A DNA stretch of 64,000 bases from Morinoia aosen (lineage: Eukaryota; Arthropoda; Malacostraca; Amphipoda; Talitridae): contig CM059566.1 in assembly GCA_030386875.1 (NCBI GenBank), positions 44,180,068 to 44,244,067 of the forward strand, given 5' to 3'. Below, one piece after another: positions 46,848 to 57,809 of the stretch; position 1 is the stretch's first letter, and each line of letters begins with the position of its first letter. The notes below the pieces were generated by a model. It saw nothing but the letters and a program-made list of their open reading frames with translations, did not search any database and was not told where the DNA came from. A program made the translations under genes and the position numbers.

Positions 46848-49287
46848 AAAATAATTCATTAGAGCACACACATCTACCTTCATATCGGCACGCAATGAGT
46901 CTGCATGTAAAATAATTCATTAGAGCACACACATCTACCTTCATATCGGCACGCAATGAGTCTGCATGTAAAATAATTCATTAGAGCACACACATCTACC
47001 TTCATATCGGCACTCAATGAGTCTGCATGTAAAATAATTCATTAGAGCACACACATCTACCTTCATATCGGCACACAATGAGTCTGCATGTAAAATAATT
47101 CATTAGAGCACACACATCTACCTTCATATCGGCACGCAATGAGTCTGCATGTAAAATAATTCATTAGAGCACACACATCTACCTTCATATCGGCACGCAA
47201 TGAGTCTGCATGTAAAATAATTCATTAGAGCACACACATCTACCTTCATATCGGCACGCAATGAGTCTGCATGTAAAATAATTCATTAGAGCACACACAT
47301 CTACCTTCATATCGGCACGCAATGAGTCTGCATGTAAAATAATTCATTAGAGCACACACATCTACCTTCATATCGGCACTCAATGAGTCTGCATGTAAAA
47401 TAATTCATTAGAGCACACACATCTACCTTCATATCGGCACGCAATGAGTCTGCATGTAAAATAATTCATTAGAGCACACACATCTACCTTCATATCGGCA
47501 CGCAATGAGTCTGCATGTAAAATAATTCATTAGAGCACACACATCTACCTTCATATCGGCACGCAATGAGTCTGCATGTAAAATAATTCATTAGAGCACA
47601 CACATCTACCTTCATAGCGGCACGCAATGAGTCTGCATGTAAAATAATTCATTAGAGCACACACATCTACCTTCATATCGGCACGCAATGAGTCTGCATG
47701 TAAAATAATTCATTAGAGCACACACATCTACCTTCATATCGGCACGCAATGAGTCTGCATGTAAAATAATTCATTAGAGCACACACATCTACCTTCATAT
47801 CGGCACGCAATGAGTCTGCATGTAAAATAATTCATTAGAGCACACACATCTACCTTCATATCGGCACGCAATGAGTCTGCATGTAAAATAATTCATTAGA
47901 ACACACACATCTACCTTCATATCGGCACGCAATGAGTCTGCATGTAAAATAATTCATTAGAGCACACACATCTACCTTCATATCGGCACGCAATGAGTCT
48001 GCATGTAAAATAATTCATTAGAGCACACACATCTACCTTCATATCGGCACGCAATGAGTCTGCATGTAAAATAATTCATTAGAGCACACACATCTACCTT
48101 CATATCGGCACGCAATGAGTCTGCATGTAAAATAATTCATTAGAGCACACACATCTACCTTCATATCGGCACGCAATGAGTCTGCATGTAAAATAATTCA
48201 TTAGAGCACACACATCTACCTTCATATCGGCACGCAATGAGTCTGCATGTAAAATAATTCATTAGAACACACACATCTACCTTCATATCGGCACGCAATG
48301 AGTCTGCATGTAAAATAATTCATTAGAGCACACACATCTACCTTCATATCGGCACGCAATGAGTCTGCATGTAAAATAATTCATTAGAGCACACACATCT
48401 ACCTTCATATCGGCACGCAATGAGTCTGCATGTAAAATAATTCATTAGAGCACACACATCTACCTTCATATCGGCACGCAATGAGTCTGCATGTAAAATA
48501 ATTCATTAGAGCACACACATCTACCTTCATATCGGCACGCAATGAGTCTGCATGTAAAATAATTCATTAGAGCACACACATCTACCTTCATATCGGCACG
48601 CAATGAGTCTGCATGTAAAATAATTCATTAGAACACACACATCTACCTTCATATCGGCACGCAATGAGTCTGCATGTAAAATAATTCATTAGAGCACACA
48701 CATCTACCTTCATATCGGCACGCAATGAGTCTGCATGTAAAATAATTCATTAGAGCACACACATCTACCTTCATATCGGCACGCAATGAGTCTGCATGTA
48801 AAATAATTCATTAGAGCACACACATCTACCTTCATATCGGCACGCAATGAGTCTGCATGTAAAATAATTCATTAGAGCACACACATCTACCTTCATATCG
48901 GCACGCAATGAGTCTGCATGTAAAATAATTCATTAGAGCACACACATCTACCTTCATATCGGCACGCATTGAGTCTGCATGTAAAATAATTCATTAGAAC
49001 ACACACATCTACCTTCATATCGGCACGCAATGAGTCTGCATGTAAAATAATTCATTAGAGCACACACATCTACCTTCATATCGGCACGCAATGAGTCTGC
49101 ATGTAAAATAATTCATTAGAGCACACACATCTACCTTCATATCGGCACGCAATGAGTCCGCATGTAAAATAATTCATTAGAGCACACACATCTACCTTCA
49201 TATCGGCACGCAATGAGTCCGCATGTAAAATAATTCATTAGAGCACACACATCTACCTTCATATCGGCACGCAATGAGTCTGCATGT
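46848..49287. repeat. 61-bp satellite, forty units, 366-bp higher-order period
   Basis: The unit begins AAAATAATTCATTAGAGCAC and ends CAATGAGTCTGCATGT. The array length, 2440 bp, equals exactly forty units, so there is no indel. Only isolated substitutions distinguish units. The variant TTAGAACAC occurs at 47901, 48267, 48633 and 48999, each 366 bp apart. GGCACTCAATG occurs at 47014 and 47380, again 366 bp. Hence a six-unit higher-order repeat. No open frame or RNA feature is seen in it. Confidence 0.97.
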
Positions 49288-49476
49288 AGCGCCCAAGACA
49301 TTGTTCCTCGGATCTCAGATCAAGTTTATTTAAAACATTTTTATTTATTATACCAAGACTATCGCATTTCAATGAAATTGCTAGAGGCAACTTTTGCGAG
49401 GTTGTGAAGACACATCTAAAAACGGAAAATATCTGCCACATTTCAAGCTAAAAAAAAGGAAATTGCTTGATTATAA

Positions 49477-49590
49477 ATTAGTTTTAGCCTCCCTTTAGCA
49501 CAACAAAAATGTTCGAAGAGAGGAGGGATGAAGGCCCAATTCTGTATGGAGTTAAGGAAACGTAAAATCTATACACAAAGAGTAAAAAAC
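49477..49590 (+). mobile_element. Dispersed repeat R, copy 5 (5' part only)
   Basis: It starts TTAGTTTTAGCCTCCCTTTA, continues CGAAGAGAGGAGGGATGAAG and GTATGGAGTTAAGGAAACG, and fades after CTATACACAAAGAG. It follows the 61-bp satellite by about 190 bp. Confidence 0.72.
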
Positions 49591-50189
49591 AGAAAAACAT
49601 TTCACACTGAAGAAACCGCAAACGTTCGTCTCATTTCAGTGAAATAACAGAATACACGTGTCACATGTCACGGTAAAAACGGGAAATCATTTTTTACATT
49701 TCAGTGAAAAACCGGAAAATTTTCCATTGAAAACCAATGCAGCCCATGTAGGGATGGACTATCTGTCCGGCTCGGTGTGATACAGATCACCAGTGCCAAA
49801 AATTGCTGACAGCAGCAAAATGAATGCCGAGGTAGCCACTGCTTTGGGCCTGGAATCTCGTGCGCGCCTTGAAGATCTCATTAGAATTATTCATCGAGGT
49901 ACCAATATAATCGCATAGAAAATCGATGATTTTTCAGGCCTTTGTAACGAGATTTTCACCGTAAGAAAGAATTTCGCGCTAATCTAATTATGGAACGCAC
50001 TGTATCCGTGATGGATCTCTCGCCTTCTAAAGATGGTATTTTATCATTAATTTTACCAGAATTAACTGAACGCGTCCAAAAATATTCCCCAAATCAAACG
50101 TACTCAATGCTGTTAACTTTACAGTGCCAGTTGTAGGGTACAATCTTACTCAAATAAATGTGAAAGATATTTAGCAAAACTATTAAAGC
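49591..50189. other. Unassigned stretch
   Basis: A short repeat of the kind TTTCA.TGAA..ACCG/GGAAAAT is seen near 49595-49725. Nothing else is recognised. Confidence 0.35.
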
Positions 50190-50893
50190 AATTTATTTCC
50201 GCTAGCAATACAATGATGTACTCATACTTTAGAACTATAATAGACCATTTAGTTTGGACTGTAGAAACTGCAAGTTAGGTATGAAGAGGATTAGATAAGA
50301 TTATAAGTTAGTTTAAGCCTCCCTAACCGCTGCAAAAATAGAGCGTATCGAAGAGAGGAAGGAGGAAGGCACCATTCAGTATGGAGATAAGAAAATGAGG
50401 AATCTATGCAGAAAGGGCATAGAAACAGTAAGATGAGAAAGAAGTTCATGAAATAAGATAAAAGTTGAAGAAAAAAAAGTCAGAGGTGCTGAAAAACAGG
50501 ACAGTAGTGAACCGAAAAAAGTTGGTCCTTAACATAACAAAAAACATTTTATTTCAACAAAAAGATGGCCTACCTAACTCTCAGCTCGGGCCCTCACCTT
50601 TTTCCCCTGGGAGCGCTAATTCCCATAGATACAATAGTTGTATCCCCCTGAGGGGAGGTATGAAGAGGAAGAAACGTTAAAGAATAGGTAGCGAAGAGTG
50701 CAATTTTCCTGCAAATACTTGGGATTGCACTTCCGGCGTATTACACATACAACAATATACTCATATTTTAGAACTATAATAGACCATTTAGTTCGGACTG
50801 TAGAAACTGCATGTTAGGTATGACGAGGAAGATTGTCAACTATAGTTCTAAAATATGAGTATATTGTTGTACAGCTAGCGGAAATAATTTGCT
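50190..50893. mobile_element. Inverted-repeat element containing an R copy
   Basis: The left arm (50190 on) reads AATTTATTTCCGCTAGC, then CTCATACTTTAGAACTATA. The right arm read inverted gives AATTATTTCCGCTAGCTGTA, then CTCATATTTTAGAACTATAG. A direct partial copy of the left arm (50757-50832) lies just before the right arm. R copy 6 sits between. No clear target duplication is seen. It may be a non-autonomous DNA element with R inserted, or a local rearrangement. Confidence 0.6.
50288..50656 (+). mobile_element. Dispersed repeat R, copy 6
   Basis: The best preserved copy: GATTAGATAAG, TTAGTTTAAGCCTCCCTAAC, GGCACCATTCAGTATGGAG, CAGAAAGGGCATAGAAACAG, AACAGGACAGTAGTGAACCG, GCCTACCTAACTCTCAGCTC. 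Two terminal hairpins follow: GATACAATAGTTGTATC (50628-50644) and, overlapping its last bases, TCCCC/GGGGA with loop CTGA (50643-50656). Confidence 0.88.
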
Positions 50894-51235
50894 GATGGTT
50901 GTCTGACAAACTGTACAGGGAATTCCGGATTCAACGACTAGCAGCCAGTGCTTAGTGAAATAGTCCGTCTGTGTAAAACCCGCCGCCGTTAATGTTGGCA
51001 CAGTTCTCGTCTAAATCAAGCACATTCTTCTTGAAAATTTAACCCCCGTAAGTCATTAAGTTATTCGTTTTCCTCATCTAATACATTCTCAGCAAAAACA
51101 CGCTTCTAAGATGAGATATGAATTTTATCTCTGGGAAAAGAGTCGTGTGTTCCAACTGAATTTCAGATTAAGCCATTCAAATCTTTTACATACAGTAGAA
51201 CGTACAAAGTCAATATCGAGCTCTATAGTTCTTAA
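50894..51235. other. Unassigned stretch
   Basis: Nothing recognised. Confidence 0.3.
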
Positions 51236-51821
51236 CCCTTTCGGTACGATAATTCAAATGGTTTGAGTAAAAACTCCCAGGGGAAAAAGTTGTCATTACC
51301 CTGAATTGTGAGTAAAATTGTCCTAAGGTGGGTGCTTTTAGCTTAAACAAGTGCCTACTTCTTTATTTTAATTTTAAAAATTTTTTAATCTTTGAACAGA
51401 AATGTCGCTTGGCGACAGAAATTTTAGATGCTGATAATTAAGTTTTTGTATTAACGAAGAAATTGTTTATAAGTTCTTGCCCGAATTTATCAAAAATAAA
51501 CCAAATTCACTAACCTTGCTCAAGTTAAATGGAAAGGGTATTGAATGTGTTGCACGGACCCTGTAGAATGAACTTACTCGTGCCTATGTTACAGGGCCCT
51601 ATGGTGATTACAGGGTCCTATGGTAACCTATGGCAATTTACGCGTGCAGGCTTCCGGAATGGTTTAAAAACTAGTTTAATGAATGTTTGTAATTTCCCTA
51701 ATTATGTTATTTACTCCAAAATATTCCCTCACTAGTTAAATTACTTTAAAACTAGGTAAAATGCCCTAAACTGAAAGCACTAGCCAACTTGGCACTGGAG
51801 TAGCCGTCAGTACCGAAAGGG
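51236..51821. mobile_element. piggyBac-like non-autonomous element
   Basis: The ends are CCCTTTCGGTAC and, inverted, GTACCGAAAGGG. TTAA lies on the left (51232-51235) and TTGA on the right (51822-51825), a one-base-changed TTAA. About 586 bp lie between, without transposase motifs. An internal GC-richer piece has short repeats of CAGGG.CCTATGG. Terminal CCCTTT with TTAA is usual for piggyBac-like elements. Confidence 0.68.
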
Positions 51822-52531
51822 TTGAATTTAGTCCAAATAAAACAATATACGCGCCAAAAAACTCCTTGTAGATTCATTAGTTGGCGCCCATCTTCAACTC
51901 GGGAACATTTTTCGTCCTCTTTCCCAAACATTGAGCCTGGTATAGGTCCAAAGAAACCAGGAGTGAAGATCTCTCTAATCAAACTTTTTAAAGAGAATGT
52001 AGAGGAAGAATCCAGGAGTTTAATCTGTTTTGCCAGCTTTTCAGTATTGCTATTGCATTGGTTATTTTAAGACTTCCTAGCCTCAACAGAGGCGATTTCA
52101 AGACGGCGAACAGAAGGGACAATTTGTTAAGGAGTGTTGGGTATTACCAACCATTGTCACGAGACGTCTATGATAATAACACAAAAGTGAGCGGGAGCAT
52201 TGGAGCTTAACACGCCCGGTGCAACTGGATGCCCATGTGAGTGAAGCGGTCTCATGTTAGGTAAAGTTGTAAGTAGCCGAGTTTAAAAAATGACTTTACT
52301 GCTCGAAAAAAATTGTATCTTCCCTAAAAAGCGTGAAAATGTAATAGCATGATGATATTTTACATTGTAGGTTTAAATCTCGTCTACAAATGATGTTGTG
52401 ATAAATGGAATGTTGTTCATTTACATCAATACGTACAGGAGCAATTTACCTAGTGGTACTAGTCAACGTGTTAAGCCCCTCTTTTTCAATGATGAATGTG
52501 AGAAACAGTCCACTACTCTGCTGAGCAACAC
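51822..52531. other. Unassigned stretch
   Basis: An 82-codon open frame (51822-52070) has an overlapping one opposite. No motif is known. Confidence 0.35.
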
Positions 52532-52803
52532 CACGGTAGAGGAAACAAGGTAGAGTCATTTCAATGGGGGAAAATACACCTCCTTGTGTTCGACTAGCCT
52601 ATGGAACGGATTTATTTCAAACAAACTTAATGACGTCACCTTTGCGACATGTCGTTATGCCAATAGGGGAGCCAGATCTGGAGCTAGCGGTGTTACCAGA
52701 TACAATACGAGCGATGCTATTGGTTCGTTGCCGTGACGTCAGCTTTGCCACACGGTCGATGAAAAAGAGATTGGTTTGACCCTACATTGTTTCTTCTACT
52801 GTG
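52532..52803 (+). mobile_element. hAT-type MITE, copy D, with exact 8-bp target duplication
   Basis: The ends are CACGGTAGAGGAAACAAGGT and, inverted, ACATTGTTTCTTCTACTGTG. It is flanked by exact AGCAACAC at 52524-52531 and 52804-52811. The interior resembles copies A to C (GGAAAATACACCTCC, GCTAGCGGTGTT, GACGTCAGC.TTGCCAC). Confidence 0.94.
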
Positions 52804-54910
52804 AGCAACACTGATCATACGAAGAAAGCGAGTTCTATCTCTCTCGCTCAACAACTGCATACATGTTGAACGATGTTAACCGTCAATCGTAGTTCTGCAG
52901 TACAGGGCAGGTTCAAAATATTCTAAGGAATAAATTGGGTTGTTACATTCACAAGTTCATTTGGTTTCTCGAATTTTCTGTTAGTTGATGAAGATAAACT
53001 TCTATATCATTTTTATCCCTGCATTCCTACCAAGCTGTCTCACGTCTTATTGTAAATTAATTTTAAATTTTGCAGCTTTCGAACGATTGACAGAATGGTA
53101 TAAATGCACCAAAATATCGTACTCTGAAACGTTCTTCCTTTATACGTTGAATCAAAGTTAGGAACCATTAATCGAAAAGTATTTATTTCATGCGTAGAAC
53201 TGTTTCATCACTGCATGGCAGAAGGCAGAAAACTGACTTTTCGTTTCCAGAAAACAAACTTTGACGTCGCTGACTCTGCTGACCTGTTCAGTATGTTGAC
53301 GAAGACACATTTCGTCGGTCGCTTTAAAATTAATTGGAAGTGTAGGTAGCTTTTATAATAAAATTTCGCTATCATTGTTCAGCGTGAAGTTCGAAGAACT
53401 CGGCTACAGGAAACCAAAAGGTTTAACCGAGCATAAAAACTCTAAAGCCCTTCCATTGAAGCTGAAAATCAAGTTTACTTTTTGAAAATCATTGCTGCTC
53501 GTGGATGCAAAAAATTTCTCACCGCACTGTTAAAAAAATTAAAGAGAAGAAAAGAAAAAGAAGTTAAAGAAAATTAAAATGTGTTTTTTACTCTCATGTG
53601 ATACAGGAGAGAAGATGACTGCATCCCGATAGCTGCGCAACAATTTAAATCAAAATAGAATTGAATCAAAGTAAACGGATGATTTGTTGTCGTAGGGATT
53701 GACGTAAATTGGTCCACTGCAAGAAAACATAATTGAAAGCACTTATAAGCTGTACATGAAGCGAGAGATCAGATTTAATTCAGTATTACAGCTTAAAAAA
53801 TTTCAAGGAATGTGGACTTCTTTGGCTTTAGGCCTTAACTTTTTAAATTATGTAAGAACCTCCACAACTTAGAATGCTGTCACAGCATTCTGCATCTCCA
53901 GAATTTATGATACCGTACTATACCTCATCGTGTTTCTGCTGAAAGCGTTACCAGCAATCCATTTTCTATACAGTCCTAGTCCACTAGGACTGTACTAGAT
54001 TATCCTTGAGCACTCGGTATACTTCCTACCCGAAAGATGTAATGCAGAACTTCAGTTTAATTTCTTTCTATCTACAGTGATAACAGGAATATGAACTGTT
54101 ATTATAGCATGTAATGAATGACAAGCTGGTCAAAGGGAGCCATCGTCCTTGAGCATCTATCGTCGAAGCACCAAGCGCAGCAACAGCTCACTAATCCCTC
54201 TCTTATGAGGCCCATGTAGGGCCTCATGAAAAAGCTCTGACTCCGACTCTATTCTCACCAAGTCCTGATGCAGCTGGATTCGAAATACTGTACGACCTCG
54301 TGAGGGCGGCACACTTCGCTCTTTACGAGATCAGTTGTCTCGAGATTAGAAAAAGATGGCCCACGTATAGGCACTTCTACGGAGAAATGTCTTCATTCCT
54401 TACATTGCTCATGAAAAAGAATACTCTCATTTGTACTGAACTCGTGGGACTTTTTCGAAGCCTGAACCTGAGGTCATGAGTCCGGTGACACGACAAAAAA
54501 AAGGGCAGCGCGATGTTAAACTGTTTTCAGCCTCGAAATTGCGAATAAAAAGGTTGTGTTTTGTTTAGCGGCGGCGGTAATGAGTCATTTAGGCGCGTAA
54601 TGACGCAGCGGCGCGTTTCTGTGCACTGGCGCAGCATACCACTAATTTTTACGCGCCTTCATCCCGATCAGGATCGCAAAATTGGCTTTTCCTGGAAAAA
54701 ATTCCCAGGTATTAACTTTTTTCATGTAATATTTGACCATAGTAATTGCAGACCGGCTATTCACGATCCAATTTCCTATTTTAAGAGCCCAAACGCAATG
54801 AGTTTGGCCAGAAATAGACCAACCTGGCATTAGTGATGGTGGCGGTGATATTGAGGCTAAGAGGAGGCACGTGGGTTGTTTACAGAGCGTTTCGCTGCTG
54901 CAGTGAAGGT
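52804..54910. other. Unassigned stretch with two perfect palindromes
   Basis: Hairpins AGAATGCTGT/ACAGCATTCT (1-base centre, 53871-53891) and TACAGTCCTAGT/ACTAGGACTGTA (2-base centre, 53969-53994) lie about 80 bp apart. A CG-rich patch occurs at 54565-54660. The 90-112 codon open frames at 54561-54980 on both strands have no known motif. Confidence 0.45.
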
Positions 54911-56125
54911 GTCCTCGCTGTGTGTTGCTAGTGCAGGCTTGCGCTCTCATTAATTGAGGTGTTGACATTAATGTCCTCACTGTGTGTTGCTAGTGCAGGC
55001 TTGCGCTCTCATTAATTAAGGTGTTGACATTAATGTCCTCACTGTGTGTTGCTAGTGCAGGCTTGCGCTCTCATTAATTGAGGTGTTGACATTAATGTCC
55101 TCACTGTGTGTTGCTAGTGCAGGCTTGCGCTCTCATTAAGGTGTTGACATTAATGTCCTCGCTGTGTGTTGCTAGTGCAGGCTTGCGCTCTCATTAAGGT
55201 GTTGACATTAATGTCCTCACTGTGTGTTGCTAGTGCAGGCTTGCGCTCTCATTAATTGAGGTGTTGACATTAATGTCCTCACTGTGTGTTGCTAGTGCAG
55301 GCTTGCGCTCTCATTAATTAAGGTGTTGACATTAATGTCCTCACTGTGTGTTGCTAGTGCAGGCTTGCGCTCTCATTAATTGAGGTGTTGACATTAATGT
55401 CCTCACTGTGTGTTGCTAGTGCAGGCTTGCGCTCTCATTAATTAAGGTGTTGACATTAATGTCCTCACTGTGTGTTGCTAGTGCAGGCTTGCGCTCTCAT
55501 TAATTAAGGTGTTGACATTAATGTCCTCACTGTGTGTTGCTAGTGCAGGCTTGCGCTCTCATTAAGGTGTTGACATTAATGTCCTCGCTGTGTGTTGCTA
55601 GTGCAGGCTTGCGCTCTCATTAAGGTGTTGACATTAATGTCCTCGCTGTGTGTTGCTAGTGCAGGCTTGCGCTCTCATTAAGGTGTTGACATTAATGTCC
55701 TCACTGTGTGTTGCTAGTGCAGGCTTGCGCTCTCATTAAGGTGTTGACATTAATGTCCTCGCTGTGTGTTGCTAGTGCAGGCTTGCGCTCTCATTAAGGT
55801 GTTGACATTAATGTCCTCACTGTGTGTTGCTAGTGCAGGCTTGCGCTCTCATTAGGTGTTGACATTAATTTCCTCACTGTGTGTTGCTAGTGCAGGCTTG
55901 CGCTCTCATTAAGGTGTTGACATTAATGTCCTCACTGTGTGTTGCTAGTGCAGGATTGCGCTCTCATTAAGGTGTTGACATTAATGTCCTCACTGTGTGT
56001 TACTAGTGCAGGCCTGCGCTCTCATTAAGGTATTGACATTAAGCTCTTGCTGCTGATGTGCTGCCTCTACCTCACTGTGTGTTGCTAGTGCAGGCCTGCG
56101 CTTTCATTAAGGTGTTGACATTAAG
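54911..56125. repeat. 58/62-bp satellite, about 20 units
   Basis: The unit GTCCTCACTGTGTGTTGCTA, GTGCAGGCTTGCGCTCTCAT, TAA..GGTGTTGACATTAAT occurs in two lengths. The 62-bp form has AATTGAGG or AATTAAGG, and the 58-bp form has AAGG only. Long-form units cluster at 54911-55140 and 55220-55560, short-form units mainly from 55560 on. The last two units are diverged and carry a GCTCTTGCTGCTGATGTGCT insertion. Confidence 0.95.
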
Positions 56126-56685
56126 CCCTTGCTGCTGATGTGCTGCCTCTAATGCACCTGCTGCCATTAATGTACGTACGTGTTGCCTCTACTTCACAAC
56201 ATTTGTGGGCAATTCTGTATCCTGTGTGTTTACAGCATCGCACCCCAAACGAGGCACTTCACATCCAATTACGAGGAAGATTACCTTTTTCTTCCTGGTG
56301 TGAGCGTCACGCGTAGAACACTGTCATGCAAAATCCAGAGGAAACGTCAGGGTTTTTTGGACAACTCCATCCATCAGGGATGCCGCTCGCGGCCCGTCTG
56401 GTGCTCGTCTGGTGTTCCATCGGTTACATAACGTTCAACGGAAGCCTCGAAAGCCAATAATGACGATAAATATGCGTGAAGTACGTCTTTGATGCAGATT
56501 GATGAAAATTTTATTTGTCATGAATTAATGCCCATCAAGGTAACTTATCCGAAAAACAAAATCGGCGTTGGAATAGAAATTCCTTTGAGTTTGGCTCTTC
56601 CAAAAGCTGCGTAGCTAAAGGTTCAAGTAACTTTAGAATTACCTTTTATCAATTTTGCATACCAGAAGTTTCCCTTAGCTAGATT
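56126..56685. other. Unassigned stretch
   Basis: An 83-codon open frame (56180-56431) has no known motif. Confidence 0.35.
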
Positions 56686-57033
56686 AGATGTTAGTTTAAG
56701 ACTCACTAACCGCAAGAAAAAAGCGTTCCGAAGAGATGAAGGAGGAATGCACCATTTAGTATGGAGATAAGGGAACGCGGAATCTATGCAGAAGGGGCAT
56801 AGAAGCAGTAAGTTGAGAAAGAAGTTTATGAAACAAGATAAAAGTTGTAGAAGAAAGTAGTAGGGGCTGAAAAACAGGACAGCAGTGAACCGGAAAAAGG
56901 TGGTCGTTATCATTACAAAAACATTTTATTTCAACAAAAAAGGCCTACCTGACTCTCAGCTCGGGCCCTCACGCATTTTCCCTCTGGGAGCGCTAATTTC
57001 CATCGATACAATAGTTGTAACTCCCTGAGGGAG
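56686..57033 (+). mobile_element. Dispersed repeat R, copy 7
   Basis: It has TTAGTTTAAGACTCACTAAC, GTATGGAGATAAGGGAACGC, CAGAAGGGGCATAGAAGCAG, ACAGGACAGCAGTGAACCGG and GCCTACCTGACTCTCAGCTC. The first terminal hairpin is GATACAATAGTTGTA (57005-57019). The second, CTCCC/GGGAG with loop TGA (57021-57033), is changed on both strands relative to copy 6. Confidence 0.87.
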
Positions 57034-57440
57034 AGGTTTCCGTTAAAATAACATTTTAGAGAGGATGTAAAATCCAAAACATCAGCAAAAAGTCAACTAC
57101 GGTAGAGCTTGTAACTCATGAGTGTCAAACAACGTTTTTCAAAATAAAGACAAGAATTACCATTCCCCTTGATACTGTTTTGTGGACCACTTCTCATGAT
57201 TCGATAGACAGTTACCTCGTTTTTTCACACTGTCCCCCGCTTTTAGAATCAGGTTACCCGTTAACATGCCAGTGAAGAACATTCGAGACTCACATATGTT
57301 AATTAGTTTTTAGGTCTTTCCCTTAGCGCTTTAAGCCCCACTTTTAGTTCAGCGAAAACTATTATTGGTCCCAGTCAGATCCTCGAGATGTTTTCACCGG
57401 GGTATGTGAAGCTTCTCAGCTGATTGTAGCAAAGCGAGAT
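57034..57440. other. Unassigned stretch between R7 and R8
   Basis: Nothing recognised. Confidence 0.3.
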
Positions 57441-57809
57441 TAGATAAGTCTGCAGAAGCCTCCCTTGCCACAAAAAAAATATTCCGAAGAGAAGAAGAAG
57501 GAAGGGGCCATTTAGTATAGATTTCAGGGAATGAAGAATCCATCCACAAGGTGTCCCCACACAAGACCCCTGTGCATAGAAACAGTCCGCTGAAAAGAAG
57601 TTGATGACACAGGGTTAAAATTGAAGATGAAAGCTGTAGGTTCTGAAAAATAAGGCTGCAGTAATTAAATAAAAAAGTGATCCGTTACTAAACTCAGTTA
57701 TTCGTTACTAAACTTATTCTTTTTCAACAAAAGAAAGGCCTACGAAACCGTCAGCTCGGGACCTCACATTTTTGCGCTAGGAGCGGTAATTCACCTCGAG
57801 ACAATGGCT
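57441..57809 (+). mobile_element. Dispersed repeat R, copy 8, cut by a Harbinger element
   Basis: It starts GAAGCCTCCCTTGCCACAAA and has GGGGCCATTTAGTATAGATT, CACAAGGTGTCCCCACACAA, AAGGCCTACGAAACCGTCAG and CTCGGGACCTCACATTTTTG. It breaks off at GAGACAATGGCT. The missing end resumes at 59329 with CAATAGCTGTTTTTCCCTGA and GGGGG, on the far side of the Harbinger element. Confidence 0.82.

Noticed and set aside
46848-49287. CRISPR-like regular repeat
   Set aside because: The whole 61-bp period is conserved with no variable spacers, and the context is eukaryotic mobile elements. It is a satellite.
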